Position numbers and translations under genes: made by a program. Positions 6,731 to 14,202 of a stretch of DNA of 15,183 nt are shown piece by piece (the first letter of the stretch is position 1; the number at the start of each line of letters is the position of its first letter). The DNA lies in the NCBI GenBank assembly GCA_944380945.1, contig CALWJG010000020.1, positions 1 through 15,183 of the forward strand, read 5' to 3'. The notes beneath the pieces were generated by a model. It searched no databases. It was not told the origin of the DNA and saw only the letters and a list, made by a program, of their open reading frames with translations. The stretch comes from an uncultured Agathobaculum sp. GTDB lineage: Bacteria; Bacillota; Clostridia; Oscillospirales; Butyricicoccaceae.

Positions 6731-7956
6731 TCGGCAGCCTGCGCAAAAAGTTCATTTTCGTCAGCGCCGCTTCGATCCTGCTCGTATTTGCGGGCATCTT
6801 TTCCCTGTTTGCCGTGTCCACGCTCACGCAGCTGGAACGCACGCTGGACACCCTGACCGATGCCGTCGCCTCGAACGGCGGCCAGTTCCCGGAATTTGAG
6901 CCGTCCGAGCGCTCGCCGCTGGCGGAATGGCTCGCCTATCCGGATGTGATCACCGAGGAAACGCAGTTCAGCACGCGTTTTTTTGTCGTGTGGCTGGATG
7001 GGACGCAGCAGATCGAGCGGGTGAATATGGACGCCGTGGCGTCGATCGCGCGGACGGAGATCGCAGATTATGCGCATAAGGCCGCGGCAGAGGGACAGAG
7101 CCGCGGCTGGGTCGCAGCCTACCGCTACCGATCGGTTCCGGCAGAGGACGGCACAATGCTGGTTTTTGTCAACGGCAGCATGCAGCGCAACATGACATTC
7201 CGGCAGCTGGTCACAGCGTTTCTCATTTTGTCCGGCAGCGCCGTCCTCATCCTGTTCCTGACGGTGTTTTTCTCCCGGCGGGCGGTGCGGCCGATCGAGC
7301 AGGGCTACGAAAAGCAGAAGCAGTTCATCACGGATGCAAGCCATGAGCTGAAAACCCCTTTGACGCTCATCCTCTCCAATCTGGACATCGTAGAGGAGGA
7401 ATGCGGGAAGAACGAGTGGCTGGACGACATCCGCAGCGAGGGCGAGCGCATGCGGCTGCTGATCCACAAAATGGTCGAGCTGTCCCGCATGGATGAGGGC
7501 GCGCTGCCAGCCGTGTGTGCGGATTTTGACTGCAGCGCCGCTGTCTCCGACACGGTATCCGAATTCCAGCCGCTGGCCGCCGCGCGCGGCCTGTCGCTCG
7601 AAGCCGAAATCGAGGCCGGGCTGACCTGCCGCGGAGAGGAGGCGCTGGTGCGCCGGCTGACAGCCATCCTGCTGGATAACGCCGTCAAATACTGCGATCC
7701 GGACGGTGCGATCCGCGTGCGCCTGTACCACAGGCACCATCCGGTCCTGCTGGTGGAGAACACCTGCGCGCAGGTGGACGCGCTCGAGCTGGACCGGCTG
7801 TTCGACCGGTTTTACCGCGCGGACAAGGCGCGGACGTTTTCAGGCAGCTTCGGCATCGGGCTTTCTATCGCGCAGTCCATCGCAAGCCAGTACCACCGCG
7901 GGATCCGCGCATACAAACGCGAAGGGACGATCGGATTTCGGGTGGATCTCAAATAA
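6727..7956 (+). CDS. Sensor histidine kinase (pair 2)
   Basis: 409 aa, coupled to its regulator by a 4-nt ATGA overlap. Membrane helices lie at about 10-31 and 160-182. The extracytoplasmic sensor (32-158) holds RFFVVWLDGTQ, AVASIA, AAYRYR and LVFVNG, the same order of elements as in the first kinase. H206 lies in FITDASHELKTPLTLILSN; N318 in LLDNAVKYCDPDG; LFDRFYRADKA and GSFGIGLSIA complete the ATPase domain. As in its paralogue, the first glycine box is missing (VENTC in its place) and no HAMP is seen. The gene ends about 45 nt before a strong bidirectional terminator. The signal is unknown. Cross-talk or a cascade between the two pairs is possible given their similarity. Confidence 0.95.
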   Translation: MIGSLRKKFIFVSAASILLVFAGIFSLFAVSTLTQLERTLDTLTDAVASNGGQFPEFEPSERSPLAEWLAYPDVITEETQFSTRFFVVWLDGTQQIERVNMDAVASIARTEIADYAHKAAAEGQSRGWVAAYRYRSVPAEDGTMLVFVNGSMQRNMTFRQLVTAFLILSGSAVLILFLTVFFSRRAVRPIEQGYEKQKQFITDASHELKTPLTLILSNLDIVEEECGKNEWLDDIRSEGERMRLLIHKMVELSRMDEGALPAVCADFDCSAAVSDTVSEFQPLAAARGLSLEAEIEAGLTCRGEEALVRRLTAILLDNAVKYCDPDGAIRVRLYHRHHPVLLVENTCAQVDALELDRLFDRFYRADKARTFSGSFGIGLSIAQSIASQYHRGIRAYKREGTIGFRVDLK

Positions 7957-8000
7957 GAATTGGCTGCTCGGCATAAAAACAACGTCCGGACACAAAAAAC

Positions 8001-8039
8001 ACAGGGCTGGAAACCGCACGCTTCGGTTTCCAGCCCTGT
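8001..8039. terminator. Bidirectional terminator between kinase 2 and ptsI
   Basis: ACAGGGCTGGAAACCG (8001-8016) pairs perfectly with CGGTTTCCAGCCCTGT (8024-8039) around a 7-nt loop. TTT follows on the plus strand; on the minus strand the stem is followed after one base by a run of six T (complement of 7993-7999). It can end both the kinase transcript and the convergent ptsI transcript, with the better U-tract on the ptsI side. Confidence 0.9.
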
Positions 8040-8093
8040 TTTCAGCCTATATTTCGTTGAAATGGCTGCAAATATTGCGTTTTCAAGCCATAC

Positions 8094-9806
8094 TCAGCCG
8101 CGCCAGTCTGCAAAGATCTGCTCTGCCTCGCTCGCGCTGGCCGCAGCAACGAGCTTGTCCGCCAACTCCTTGCATTCGCCAAACGAGTGCACCGCCAGAT
8201 CGGCCTTGGCCGCCAGCATCGCCGAGGCGGACATGGACAAATTGGTCACGCCCAGACCGCACAGCACGGGCGCCATGCCCGGCGTGCCCGCCATCTCGCC
8301 GCATACGCCGACCTCGATGCCGTTCTCATTTGCCGCCTTGGCGGTCATCTGGATCAGGCGCAGCACGCCCGGATGCAGCGGACGGTACAGATAGGAGATC
8401 TTCTCGTTGATGCGGTCGACCGCGCAGGAATACTGGATCAGGTCGTTTGTGCCGATCGAGAAGAAATCGACTTCCTTCGCCAGCACATCCGCGCATACCG
8501 CCGCGACCGGGATCTCGACCATGATGCCCACCTTGACGTCCGGGTTGAACGGGACGCCCTCAGCCTCGAGCAGGTCCTTGGCCTGCTGGAGCACCTGCTT
8601 GGCGTTGCGGAACTCCTCGATGGAGGAGATCATCGGGAACATGATGCGCAGGTCGCCGTACTGCGCGGCGCGCAGCAGCGCGCGCAGCTGGGTGATGAAC
8701 AGGTCGTTCTGGTTGAGACAGATGCGGATCGCACGGTAGCCGAGGAACGGGTTCTGCTCCTTCTCAAGCGCGAGCGCCGGCACTTCCTTATCGCCGCCGA
8801 TGTCCAGCGTGCGGATGATGACCGGCTTGCCCGCCATGGTCTCGCAGGCCTGCTTGTAGGCGTTGAACTGCTCCTCCTCGCTCGGCAGGTCGTCACGGTC
8901 CATGAACAGGAACTCGGAGCGGAACAGGCCGACGCCCTCGCCGCCCAGCTCCATGACGCGCACCGCGTCGTCCGGCTTGCCGATATTGCCCTCGATCACA
9001 ATGCGGCGGCCGTCGCTCGTCGTGCCCTCGCGGTCCTTATATTTTGCGAGCATGGCCTTGCGCTCGTCCTCTGCCTTTTTCTTTTCCGCGAATGCTGCGA
9101 GCGTCGCCTCGTCCGGATCGGCAATGACCTCGCCGGTGGAGCCGTCGAGCAGCAGATCCATGCCGTCCGCAAGGCTGTCCGCCTTTTCGCCCGCGCCCGC
9201 CACGGCCGGAATACCCATCGAGCGCGCCATGATCGCAGAGTGGCTGGTGCGCCCGCCGATGCGGGTGATAAAGCCGGCCACCGGCTTGGAGCCGATCTTG
9301 GCAGTATCCGAGGGCGTCAGGTCGTTCGCGACCAGAATGCAGGGCTCGGTGATGGTGTCGATCGCGTTGTCCGCAATCCCCTTGAGGTTTTTGAGCACGC
9401 GCTGGGAGATGTCGCCGATGTCGGCGGCGCGGGCCTGCATGTATTCATCGTCCATCGCGCGGAACATGGCCTGAAAATTCTCGCAGTTGACAAAGCAGGC
9501 GTACTCCGCGCAGACCATCTCATCTGCAATCAGATTGGTCATGCCCTCGACGAAGTCCGGATCGTCCAGCATGAGCAGATGCGCGTCAAAGATCTCCGCC
9601 TCCGCCGCGCCGATATTTTTCTCCGCCTCGTCGCGCAGCACTTCGATCTGCTTTTTGGCTTTTTCCACCGCATCCAGCACGCGCTGCTGTTCCGCGGCAG
9701 CGTCGGTGATCGTATCCTTGACGACCGTCAGATCGGCTTCCTTGATGACAAGCGCCTTGGCATGTGCCAGACCTTCGGATACGCCGATCGCCTTGAATTT
9801 GAACAT
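8094..9806 (-). CDS. ptsI: PTS Enzyme I (phosphoenolpyruvate-protein phosphotransferase)
   Basis: 570 aa, close to the usual 570-575. A cytoplasmic enzyme that takes phosphate from phosphoenolpyruvate on a histidine and passes it to HPr, the first step of PTS sugar uptake. Active-site H189 lies in GGRTSHSAIMARSMGIPAV; the C-terminal PEP-binding barrel has LFRSEFLFMDRDDLPSE (294-310), VIIRTLDIGGDKE (329-341), PFLGYRAIRICL (353-364), SIGTNDLIQYS (450-460) and C502 in GVCGEMAG. H189 and C502 carry the same numbers as in E. coli. Small departures from the usual text are C461 and I466 in CAVDRINEK. The ATG is preceded by AGGAGGG at 9 nt. The gene is monocistronic here; ptsH is not in the window. 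Confidence 0.97.
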   Translation of the reverse strand: MFKFKAIGVSEGLAHAKALVIKEADLTVVKDTITDAAAEQQRVLDAVEKAKKQIEVLRDEAEKNIGAAEAEIFDAHLLMLDDPDFVEGMTNLIADEMVCAEYACFVNCENFQAMFRAMDDEYMQARAADIGDISQRVLKNLKGIADNAIDTITEPCILVANDLTPSDTAKIGSKPVAGFITRIGGRTSHSAIMARSMGIPAVAGAGEKADSLADGMDLLLDGSTGEVIADPDEATLAAFAEKKKAEDERKAMLAKYKDREGTTSDGRRIVIEGNIGKPDDAVRVMELGGEGVGLFRSEFLFMDRDDLPSEEEQFNAYKQACETMAGKPVIIRTLDIGGDKEVPALALEKEQNPFLGYRAIRICLNQNDLFITQLRALLRAAQYGDLRIMFPMISSIEEFRNAKQVLQQAKDLLEAEGVPFNPDVKVGIMVEIPVAAVCADVLAKEVDFFSIGTNDLIQYSCAVDRINEKISYLYRPLHPGVLRLIQMTAKAANENGIEVGVCGEMAGTPGMAPVLCGLGVTNLSMSASAMLAAKADLAVHSFGECKELADKLVAAASASEAEQIFADWRG

Positions 9807-9846
9807 AGACTGTTCCCTCCTGCTCTCTTTGGTTTCCTATGCAAAC

Positions 9847-9888
9847 TTGTACAAAAAAATCAACTTTTTCCCGAATATATTGTACATT
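9847..9888. promoter_or_regulatory. Paired TGTACA palindromes in the ptsI leader/promoter
   Basis: TTGTACAA (9847-9854) and TTGTACAT (9880-9887) share a TGTACA core, 33 bp apart centre to centre, or about three helical turns. The second overlaps the -10 hexamer of the ptsI promoter; the first lies in the untranslated leader. This geometry suggests two dimer sites for a repressor, but no known regulator is assigned. Confidence 0.35.
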
Positions 9889-9907
9889 ATTTCCTTTGCC
9901 CCGTCAA
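9879..9907 (-). promoter_or_regulatory. Sigma-A-type promoter of ptsI
   Basis: On the minus strand TTGACG (complement of 9902-9907) is followed after exactly 17 bp by TACAAT (complement of 9879-9884). Transcription should begin near 9872, giving a leader of about 65 nt before the ATG at 9806. Confidence 0.85.
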
Positions 9908-9974
9908 GTATCAGAAATAATTTTCAAAAAAGCTGCGTTTTCGGAAAATTTCCGTGTGCTGCGCCTGTTTTTTC

Positions 9975-9983
9975 TGCTATACT
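9975..9983 (+). promoter_or_regulatory. Extended -10 promoter of the DUF1015 gene
   Basis: TGCTATACT, an extended -10, lies 41 bp upstream of the ATG at 10025. The surrounding 16 bases (TTTTTCTGCTATACTG, 9969-9984) are identical to the promoter of the first response regulator (3914-3929). No strong -35 is seen. Confidence 0.5.
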
Positions 9984-10024
9984 GAAAGCGGACGCAAGAA
10001 TGCACATCAGGAGGAAGAGAAATC

Positions 10025-11335
10025 ATGGCAAATCGCTGCACCCATATTCCGAATATCATGCTGCCGCAGGACGGCTGCGACCTCTCCAAATGGGCGGTCA
10101 TCGCCTGCGACCAATATACCTCGCAGCCCGAATACTGGGCCGAGGCGGACCGCATCGTCGGGGACGCGCCCTCGACCCTGCGCCTGACCCTGCCCGAGGT
10201 CTATCTGGAGGACGACGACGTCGCCGAACGCACCGCGCGCATCCACGAGACCATGCGCCGCTACATCGCGGACGGCACGCTGCGCACCCTCCCTGCGGGC
10301 GTCATCCTGACCGAGCGCTGGTCGGGCGGCGCCTGCCCGCGCCGCGGCATCGTGCTCGCGGTCGATCTGGAGGCCTATGAGTACACCCCCGGCTCGGCTT
10401 CGCTCATTCGCCCGACCGAAAAAACCGTTGTCGAGCGCATCCCGCCGCGGCTCAAGGTGCGGCAGGGCGCGTGCATGGAGCTGCCGCATATCATGATCCT
10501 GATCGACGACCCGGACCGCCGGATCATCGAGCCGCTGTTTGACAAAACCGACCGCTTTGAAAAGGTGTATGACACCGACCTGATGCAGGGCGGCGGCCAC
10601 ATCAACGGCTGGTTTATCCCGCAGGGCGCGGAGACCGACGAGATCGAGGCCGGTCTGGAGTCCCTGTGCGACCGCGAAGCCTTCAACAAAAAGTACGGAT
10701 GCACGGATGCGCAGGCGCTGCTCCCCTATGCGGTGGGCGACGGCAACCACTCGATGGCGACCGCCAAGGCGTATTGGGAGGAGATCAAAAAGTGCCTGTC
10801 TGCGGACGAGCAGGCCGACCATCCCGCGCGCTTTGCGCTGGTCGAGGTGGTCAACATCCACGACAACAGCCTGATCATCGAGCCGATCCACCGCGTGGTG
10901 TTCGGCGTGGCGACCGATGAACTGCTGGACGGTCTGACCGCCTTCTATGCGCAGCACGGCTGCAAGGCCTATGTGGCGGACGCGGCGCCCGCGGACACCG
11001 GCGCGCACTGCTATCCGTTCTGCGCAGCGGACAAGTCCGGTGTATATGTGGTCGAGACCCCCCAGTGGTCCATCCCGGTGGCGACCATGCAGGCCGGTCT
11101 GGACGCCTATCTGGAGACGCACAGCGGCGCCAAGATCGACTATATCCACGGCGCGGATGTGGTCGAGTCGCTTGGCACAAAGCCGGGCAATGTGGGCATT
11201 ATCCTGCCTGACATCGCCAAGAACGACCTGTTCCGCGGCGTGGTCTTTGACGGTGTACTGCCCCGCAAGACGTTCTCCATGGGCGAAGCGCACGAAAAGC
11301 GCTACTACATGGAAGCCAAGATGATCGTCCGCTAA
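10025..11335 (+). CDS. DUF1015 domain-containing protein
   Basis: 436 aa, a normal length for the family. The ATG at 10025 follows AGGAGG by 9 nt. The soluble protein has no signal peptide or membrane helix and opens with NIMLPQDGCDLSKWAVIACD. Family landmarks are the invariant-looking LPYAVGDGNHSMATAKAYW (near 237-255), ALVEVVNIHDNSLIIEPIHR, and a C-terminus GVLPRKTFSMGEAHEKRYYM. DUF1015 has no firmly established biochemical role that I can name; the GDGNHS motif suggests a polar or metal-binding active site, which is inference. It is a single-gene unit with its own promoter and terminator, divergent from ptsI; nothing in the context links it to a pathway. Its stop codon overlaps the stop of the convergent gene by 4 nt. 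Confidence 0.92.
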   Translation: MANRCTHIPNIMLPQDGCDLSKWAVIACDQYTSQPEYWAEADRIVGDAPSTLRLTLPEVYLEDDDVAERTARIHETMRRYIADGTLRTLPAGVILTERWSGGACPRRGIVLAVDLEAYEYTPGSASLIRPTEKTVVERIPPRLKVRQGACMELPHIMILIDDPDRRIIEPLFDKTDRFEKVYDTDLMQGGGHINGWFIPQGAETDEIEAGLESLCDREAFNKKYGCTDAQALLPYAVGDGNHSMATAKAYWEEIKKCLSADEQADHPARFALVEVVNIHDNSLIIEPIHRVVFGVATDELLDGLTAFYAQHGCKAYVADAAPADTGAHCYPFCAADKSGVYVVETPQWSIPVATMQAGLDAYLETHSGAKIDYIHGADVVESLGTKPGNVGIILPDIAKNDLFRGVVFDGVLPRKTFSMGEAHEKRYYMEAKMIVR

Positions 11336-11898
11336 TCCGTATGCGCGTTGGACGCAGCCCCATCGGCTGCGTCCTTTTTCGTCCAGCGCAGGCGGGCTAC
11401 CCCCTCCTCCACCGTGCAGAGCACGAACGCCGGCGCGAGCGCGAATGGACGGTCGGATGCAAACGCGCAGTGCAGCACAAGCGCATCCCCCGCCGCTTCT
11501 GCCTGCACCGCGCCGCAGGCCAGCAGCGCATCGAGCACCGCGTCGCCGGTCCGCAGCGCGGTTCCCTGTAGTGGCTCCGGCTGCACTGGCTCCTCCCCCG
11601 CCGCCGCACTTTTGGGTTCAGCGGCCAGATAGAACCGGTCGGGCACGGCAGTCAGGCAGCCCGCGTCGCGCAGCATCTCCCGCGAGAGGCGTCGGCGCAG
11701 CACCAGCCGTCCGCACTGCGGCTCGGGCAGGCCGATACGCAGCTGTTTTTCGCCGGCCTGCGCGTAGCAGCGCAGCAATGCGCCGCCGCATGCCGGCGTT
11801 TCACAGTCCAGTGCGATCTGCACGCCATAGGCGTCCGGCGACCAGTCTATGGTCCCGATCTCCCGTCCGGCATAATAAACCTCCGCCTGCAAAACCAT
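11332..11898 (-). CDS. Uncharacterised 188-aa protein
   Basis: Not a family I can name. It is acidic, with no signal peptide or membrane helix. The N-terminal half looks like a beta-rich unit (MVLQAEVYYAGREIGTIDW; LRIGLPEPQCGRLVLRRRLS) of a sort I have seen in other clostridial hypothetical proteins. A Pro/Ala/Glu-rich linker (about 97-112) leads to a second part (113-175). The start is uncertain: ATG at 11898 has G-rich sequence directly before it but too close for an ideal ribosome site, and TTG at 11910 falls in the T-tract of the preceding terminator. No promoter is visible between that terminator and the start, so expression may depend on read-through. The 3' end contains the DUF1015 terminator hairpin. 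Confidence 0.6.
   Translation of the reverse strand: MVLQAEVYYAGREIGTIDWSPDAYGVQIALDCETPACGGALLRCYAQAGEKQLRIGLPEPQCGRLVLRRRLSREMLRDAGCLTAVPDRFYLAAEPKSAAAGEEPVQPEPLQGTALRTGDAVLDALLACGAVQAEAAGDALVLHCAFASDRPFALAPAFVLCTVEEGVARLRWTKKDAADGAASNAHTD
11350..11379 (+). terminator. Intrinsic terminator of the DUF1015 gene
   Basis: GGACGCAGCC (11350-11359) and GGCTGCGTCC (11365-11374) form a perfect 10-bp stem with a 5-nt loop, followed by TTTTT (11375-11379), 14 nt after the stop. The hairpin also encodes, on the other strand, residues near the C-terminus of the convergent uncharacterised protein. Confidence 0.9.
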
Positions 11899-11908
11899 TC
11901 CCCCCTGC

Positions 11909-11948
11909 AAAAAGAGCGCGTATCCCTGAGTCAGGATACGCGCTCTTT
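11909..11948 (-). terminator. Intrinsic terminator of the ndoA gene
   Basis: The arms 11911-11925 and 11934-11948 pair over 15 bp (AAAGAGCGCGTATCC and its complement) around an 8-nt loop. Read on the minus strand the stem ends in TTTTT. It lies 17 nt past the ndoA stop and only about 10 nt before the ATG of the next minus-strand gene. Confidence 0.88.
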
Positions 11949-11964
11949 GCCGTTTCTATGCGTC

Positions 11965-12327
11965 TCAGCCCCGCGCGGAGCCCAGACCGAAGCTGACGGC
12001 CAGCGCTTGGTCCACATGCCGCATCGCGGTTTCATCCAGCGAGCCCATCTTTTCCCGCAGGCGGCGCTTATCCAGCGTGCGGATCTGCTCGGTCAGGATA
12101 ATGGAATCTCTGGTCAGGCCGTATTTGGGTGCGCCGACCGTGATATGGGTCGGCATTTTGGCCTTGTTGACCTGCGATGTAATGGCGGCGGCGATCACGG
12201 TCGGGCTGTATCGGTTGCCGACATTGTTCTGCACGATCAGCACCGGGCGGATACCGCCCTGCTCGCTGCCGACCACCGGGCTGAGATCAGCATAATAAAT
12301 ATCTCCCCGTTTGATGCTGCTATCCAC
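11965..12327 (-). CDS. ndoA: MazF/NdoA-type endoribonuclease toxin
   Basis: 120 aa from a GTG at 12327, the start that matches the usual family N-terminus (SIKRGDIYYADLSPVVGSEQ); a GGAG lies 12 nt upstream, a little far. A longer reading from GTG at 12387 would add 20 residues with no ribosome site. The motifs are near-textbook: GSEQGGIRPVLIVQNNVGN (20-38), SPTVIAAAITSQ (41-52), KMPTHI and ILTEQIRTLDKRRL. R27 and T50 correspond to the catalytic R25 and T48 of B. subtilis NdoA. The enzyme cuts single-stranded mRNA at short motifs. Its place after alr is conserved in Firmicutes, but here no antitoxin gene (ndoAI/mazE) lies between, and alr's terminator separates the two. Confidence 0.92.
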   Translation of the reverse strand: MDSSIKRGDIYYADLSPVVGSEQGGIRPVLIVQNNVGNRYSPTVIAAAITSQVNKAKMPTHITVGAPKYGLTRDSIILTEQIRTLDKRRLREKMGSLDETAMRHVDQALAVSFGLGSARG

Positions 12328-12354
12328 AGTTGGTTCACACTCCGATGCAATAGA

Positions 12355-12373
12355 TTTGCGGTTTGTCCGCAAA
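12355..12373. promoter_or_regulatory. Inverted repeat just upstream of ndoA
   Basis: TTTGCGG and CCGCAAA flank TTTGT, a perfect 7-bp inverted repeat ending 28 bp before the GTG start. It could be an operator or an mRNA hairpin that limits toxin translation. No convincing -35/-10 pair was found nearby; a TATATT on the minus strand (about 12396-12401) lacks a -35. Confidence 0.4.
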
Positions 12374-12414
12374 CCTATTTTCCCCACGCGGCAAAAAAAT
12401 ATAACCGGGACGCA

Positions 12415-12473
12415 AAAAATCTGCCGGCAGGGACAGGCGGGGCGGTTCGCCCCGTTTCAGCCTATGCCGGCAG
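12415..12473 (-). terminator. Terminator of the nnrD-lipoprotein-alr operon
   Basis: CTGCCGGCA (12421-12429) and TGCCGGCAG (12465-12473) form an outer stem, and CGGGGCG and CGCCCCG form an inner hairpin. On the minus strand the structure is followed by ATTTTTT (complement of 12415-12421). It begins 14 nt past the alr stop. A two-tier stem is less usual but should terminate strongly. Confidence 0.85.
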
Positions 12474-12486
12474 TGTGATGCAGTTG

Positions 12487-13608
12487 TCAGCCGATGTAAA
12501 TACGCGGCACGCGCCCGCTCATCGCGCAAAGCACCTCATAGGAGATCGTGCCCGCCGCGTCAGCCACATCCTCCGCCGTCCAGCCCGTCGGGCCGAACAC
12601 GGTCACCTCGTCCCCGCGGCGCAGCGGCGCGCCGTCCGGCACGCGCACCATGCACATATCCATGCAGATGCGGCCGAGGACGGGCGTTTTCCGCCCGGCG
12701 AGCAGCATGTGCGCCCGGCCCGAGCCGGTACGCAGATAGCCGTCCGCATAACCGATGGAGACCACAGCCATGCGGGTCGGCCTGTCCGTTTCATAGGTGC
12801 GGCCATAGCTGACCGTGGTGTGCGCCGGAATGTCCCGCACCTGCACGACGCGCGCCTTGACCGTCATCGCAGGCCGCAGATCAAGCACGGGCGGCACCGA
12901 AGCGTCCGGCCGGTAGCCGTACAGGATGATGCCTGCGCGGGTCATGGTGCAGTGCATCTGCTCATAAAACTGGATGCCGCCGCTGTTGGCGCAGTGGCGC
13001 AGCGGCAGGTCGAGCCCCGCCTGCGCCAGCCCCTCGCACACGCCGGTGAACAGCGCGTACTGCCGCGCAGTGTAGTCCCTGCCCGAGGGCACGTCGGCAA
13101 CCGCAAAGTGGGTGAAAATACCCTCCGGCCGCAGGCCGGGCAGCGCAGCGCAGTCCAGAATATCGCGCACGGTCTGTTCACGCTCCCACGACGGGAAGCC
13201 CAACCGCGTCATGCCGGTATCCAGCTTGAAGTGCACGGTGATGTCCTGCCCGGTCCGCACTGCCGCCGCGCTCAGGAGGCGCGCGGTCTCTGTGTCGTAT
13301 ACCGGCGCGGTGATCCGATGCTGCGCGACCGTATCCATATCCGTCTCATCCACATAGCCCAGGATGAGGATCGGCTTTGTGATGCCGTTTTCACGCAGCT
13401 CGACCGCTTCGGCCACGGTCGCAACCGCGAAATACGGCGCATCCATCGCCTGCAGGCGCTGAGCGACCGGCACGGCCCCGTGTCCGTAGGCGTCCGCCTT
13501 GACCACGCACAGCACAGGCGACTTCGCCTGCGCGCAGATCACGCGGTAATTATGCTCGATCGCTCCAAGGTCGATCTCCGCCCAGGTGCGGTGTTTGTTC
13601 GGTTCCAT
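12487..13608 (-). CDS. alr: Alanine racemase
   Basis: 373 aa, typical length. A PLP-dependent cytoplasmic enzyme interconverting L- and D-alanine for peptidoglycan. It starts RTWAEIDLGAIEHNYR; the PLP lysine is K37 in CVVKADAYGHGA, and the second catalytic base is Y268 in TVSYGRTYETD. Other landmarks are HFKLDTGMTRLGF (126-138), the HCANSGG loop (205-211), RAGIILYG (224-231), SIGYADGY (284-291) and GRICMDM (312-318). The ATG shares one base with the upstream lipoprotein's stop (TAATG), so translation is coupled, with only a weak GGGGATG ribosome site. In spore-formers an alr copy beside a lipoprotein gene (gerS-alr2 in C. difficile) can affect alanine-dependent germination; whether that holds here is inference. 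Confidence 0.97.
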   Translation of the reverse strand: MEPNKHRTWAEIDLGAIEHNYRVICAQAKSPVLCVVKADAYGHGAVPVAQRLQAMDAPYFAVATVAEAVELRENGITKPILILGYVDETDMDTVAQHRITAPVYDTETARLLSAAAVRTGQDITVHFKLDTGMTRLGFPSWEREQTVRDILDCAALPGLRPEGIFTHFAVADVPSGRDYTARQYALFTGVCEGLAQAGLDLPLRHCANSGGIQFYEQMHCTMTRAGIILYGYRPDASVPPVLDLRPAMTVKARVVQVRDIPAHTTVSYGRTYETDRPTRMAVVSIGYADGYLRTGSGRAHMLLAGRKTPVLGRICMDMCMVRVPDGAPLRRGDEVTVFGPTGWTAEDVADAAGTISYEVLCAMSGRVPRIYIG

Positions 13609-14201
13609 TATGCTTCATCCCCATTGTTTTCTGTTTGCCAGCCGGTCAGGCGGAGGGTCAGCACGCGGCTGCCATCCGCATACAGCTCTGCATAGACCGG
13701 CTGGAGCGTATCCTCTGTCAGCCAGACCTGTTTTTCCACGGTGCCATCCGCATCCTCGCCCGTGTAGCGCAGCACGAGCAGCGCGCTGCCGTCTGCGGAC
13801 TCGGTCCACATCTGCACAGGCTCGCCGGTGCGCAGGTCGTTCAGCAGGCAGAACAGGCTGTCCGCCGGTGTCAGGCCGGTGCGCTGCGGCATCGCGTCGT
13901 CCAGCTGCATGCCATCATACTGCAGTGAAAACTGCGCGTTGTCCGTGCCCGCGATCGTGCCGCCGATCCCGGCGATCGCCTCGGGCGCTGTGATGGTGAA
14001 CCGGTCGGGCTCCGACCGGCTGTAGGTGTATTCCATCTGGTACTCCTGCACCAGATCGTCCTGCGCGGCGGTGATCGCCAGCTGGGCTGTAAAGCCGTCC
14101 AGCGCCTCATAATGGGCGCGCACAGCAGCCGCATCCGCCTTTGCGCCGCCGCAGCCTGTCAGGACTGCCAGCAGCAGCACGGCGCACCAGATCGGTTTCA
14201 G
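13608..14201 (-). CDS. Small lipoprotein in the ydcC/gerS position
   Basis: 197 aa from an apparent CTG start at 14201: AAGGGAG lies 7 nt upstream, and that start gives a compact lipoprotein signal (MKPIWCAVLLLAVLTGC, lipobox cysteine at 17). The only other in-frame options are a TTG at 14252 deep inside nnrD, which would put 17 odd residues before the signal. The mature part (18-197) is beta-rich, with EYQMEYTYSRSEPDRFTITAPE, IAGIGGTIAGTD, QYDGMQL and TLQPVYAELYADGSRVLTLRL, in keeping with a LolA/LppX-like lipid-binding fold as in B. subtilis YdcC and C. difficile GerS. No pairwise identity is claimed. It sits one base after the nnrD stop and overlaps alr by one base, so the operon is tight. 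It is expected on the outer face of the membrane. Confidence 0.78.
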   Translation of the reverse strand: MKPIWCAVLLLAVLTGCGGAKADAAAVRAHYEALDGFTAQLAITAAQDDLVQEYQMEYTYSRSEPDRFTITAPEAIAGIGGTIAGTDNAQFSLQYDGMQLDDAMPQRTGLTPADSLFCLLNDLRTGEPVQMWTESADGSALLVLRYTGEDADGTVEKQVWLTEDTLQPVYAELYADGSRVLTLRLTGWQTENNGDEA

Positions 14202-14202
14202 G

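Noticed and set aside
8187..9920. 577-aa open frame on the plus strand opposite ptsI
   Set aside because: Composition is typical of an antisense shadow, and the minus frame encodes a full Enzyme I with catalytic H189 and C502.
11896..11910. TTG at 11910 as the start of the uncharacterised protein
   Set aside because: It lies in the T-tract of the ndoA terminator with no ribosome site; the ATG at 11898 is more plausible, though not ideal.
12387..12486. Possible small antitoxin gene before ndoA
   Set aside because: The interval is filled by the alr terminator and A/T-rich sequence; no short frame with a ribosome site and an antitoxin-like composition is visible.
11947..13695. 582-aa open frame on the plus strand opposite ndoA and alr
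   Set aside because: It runs across two genes and the operon terminator, and has no recognisable domain.
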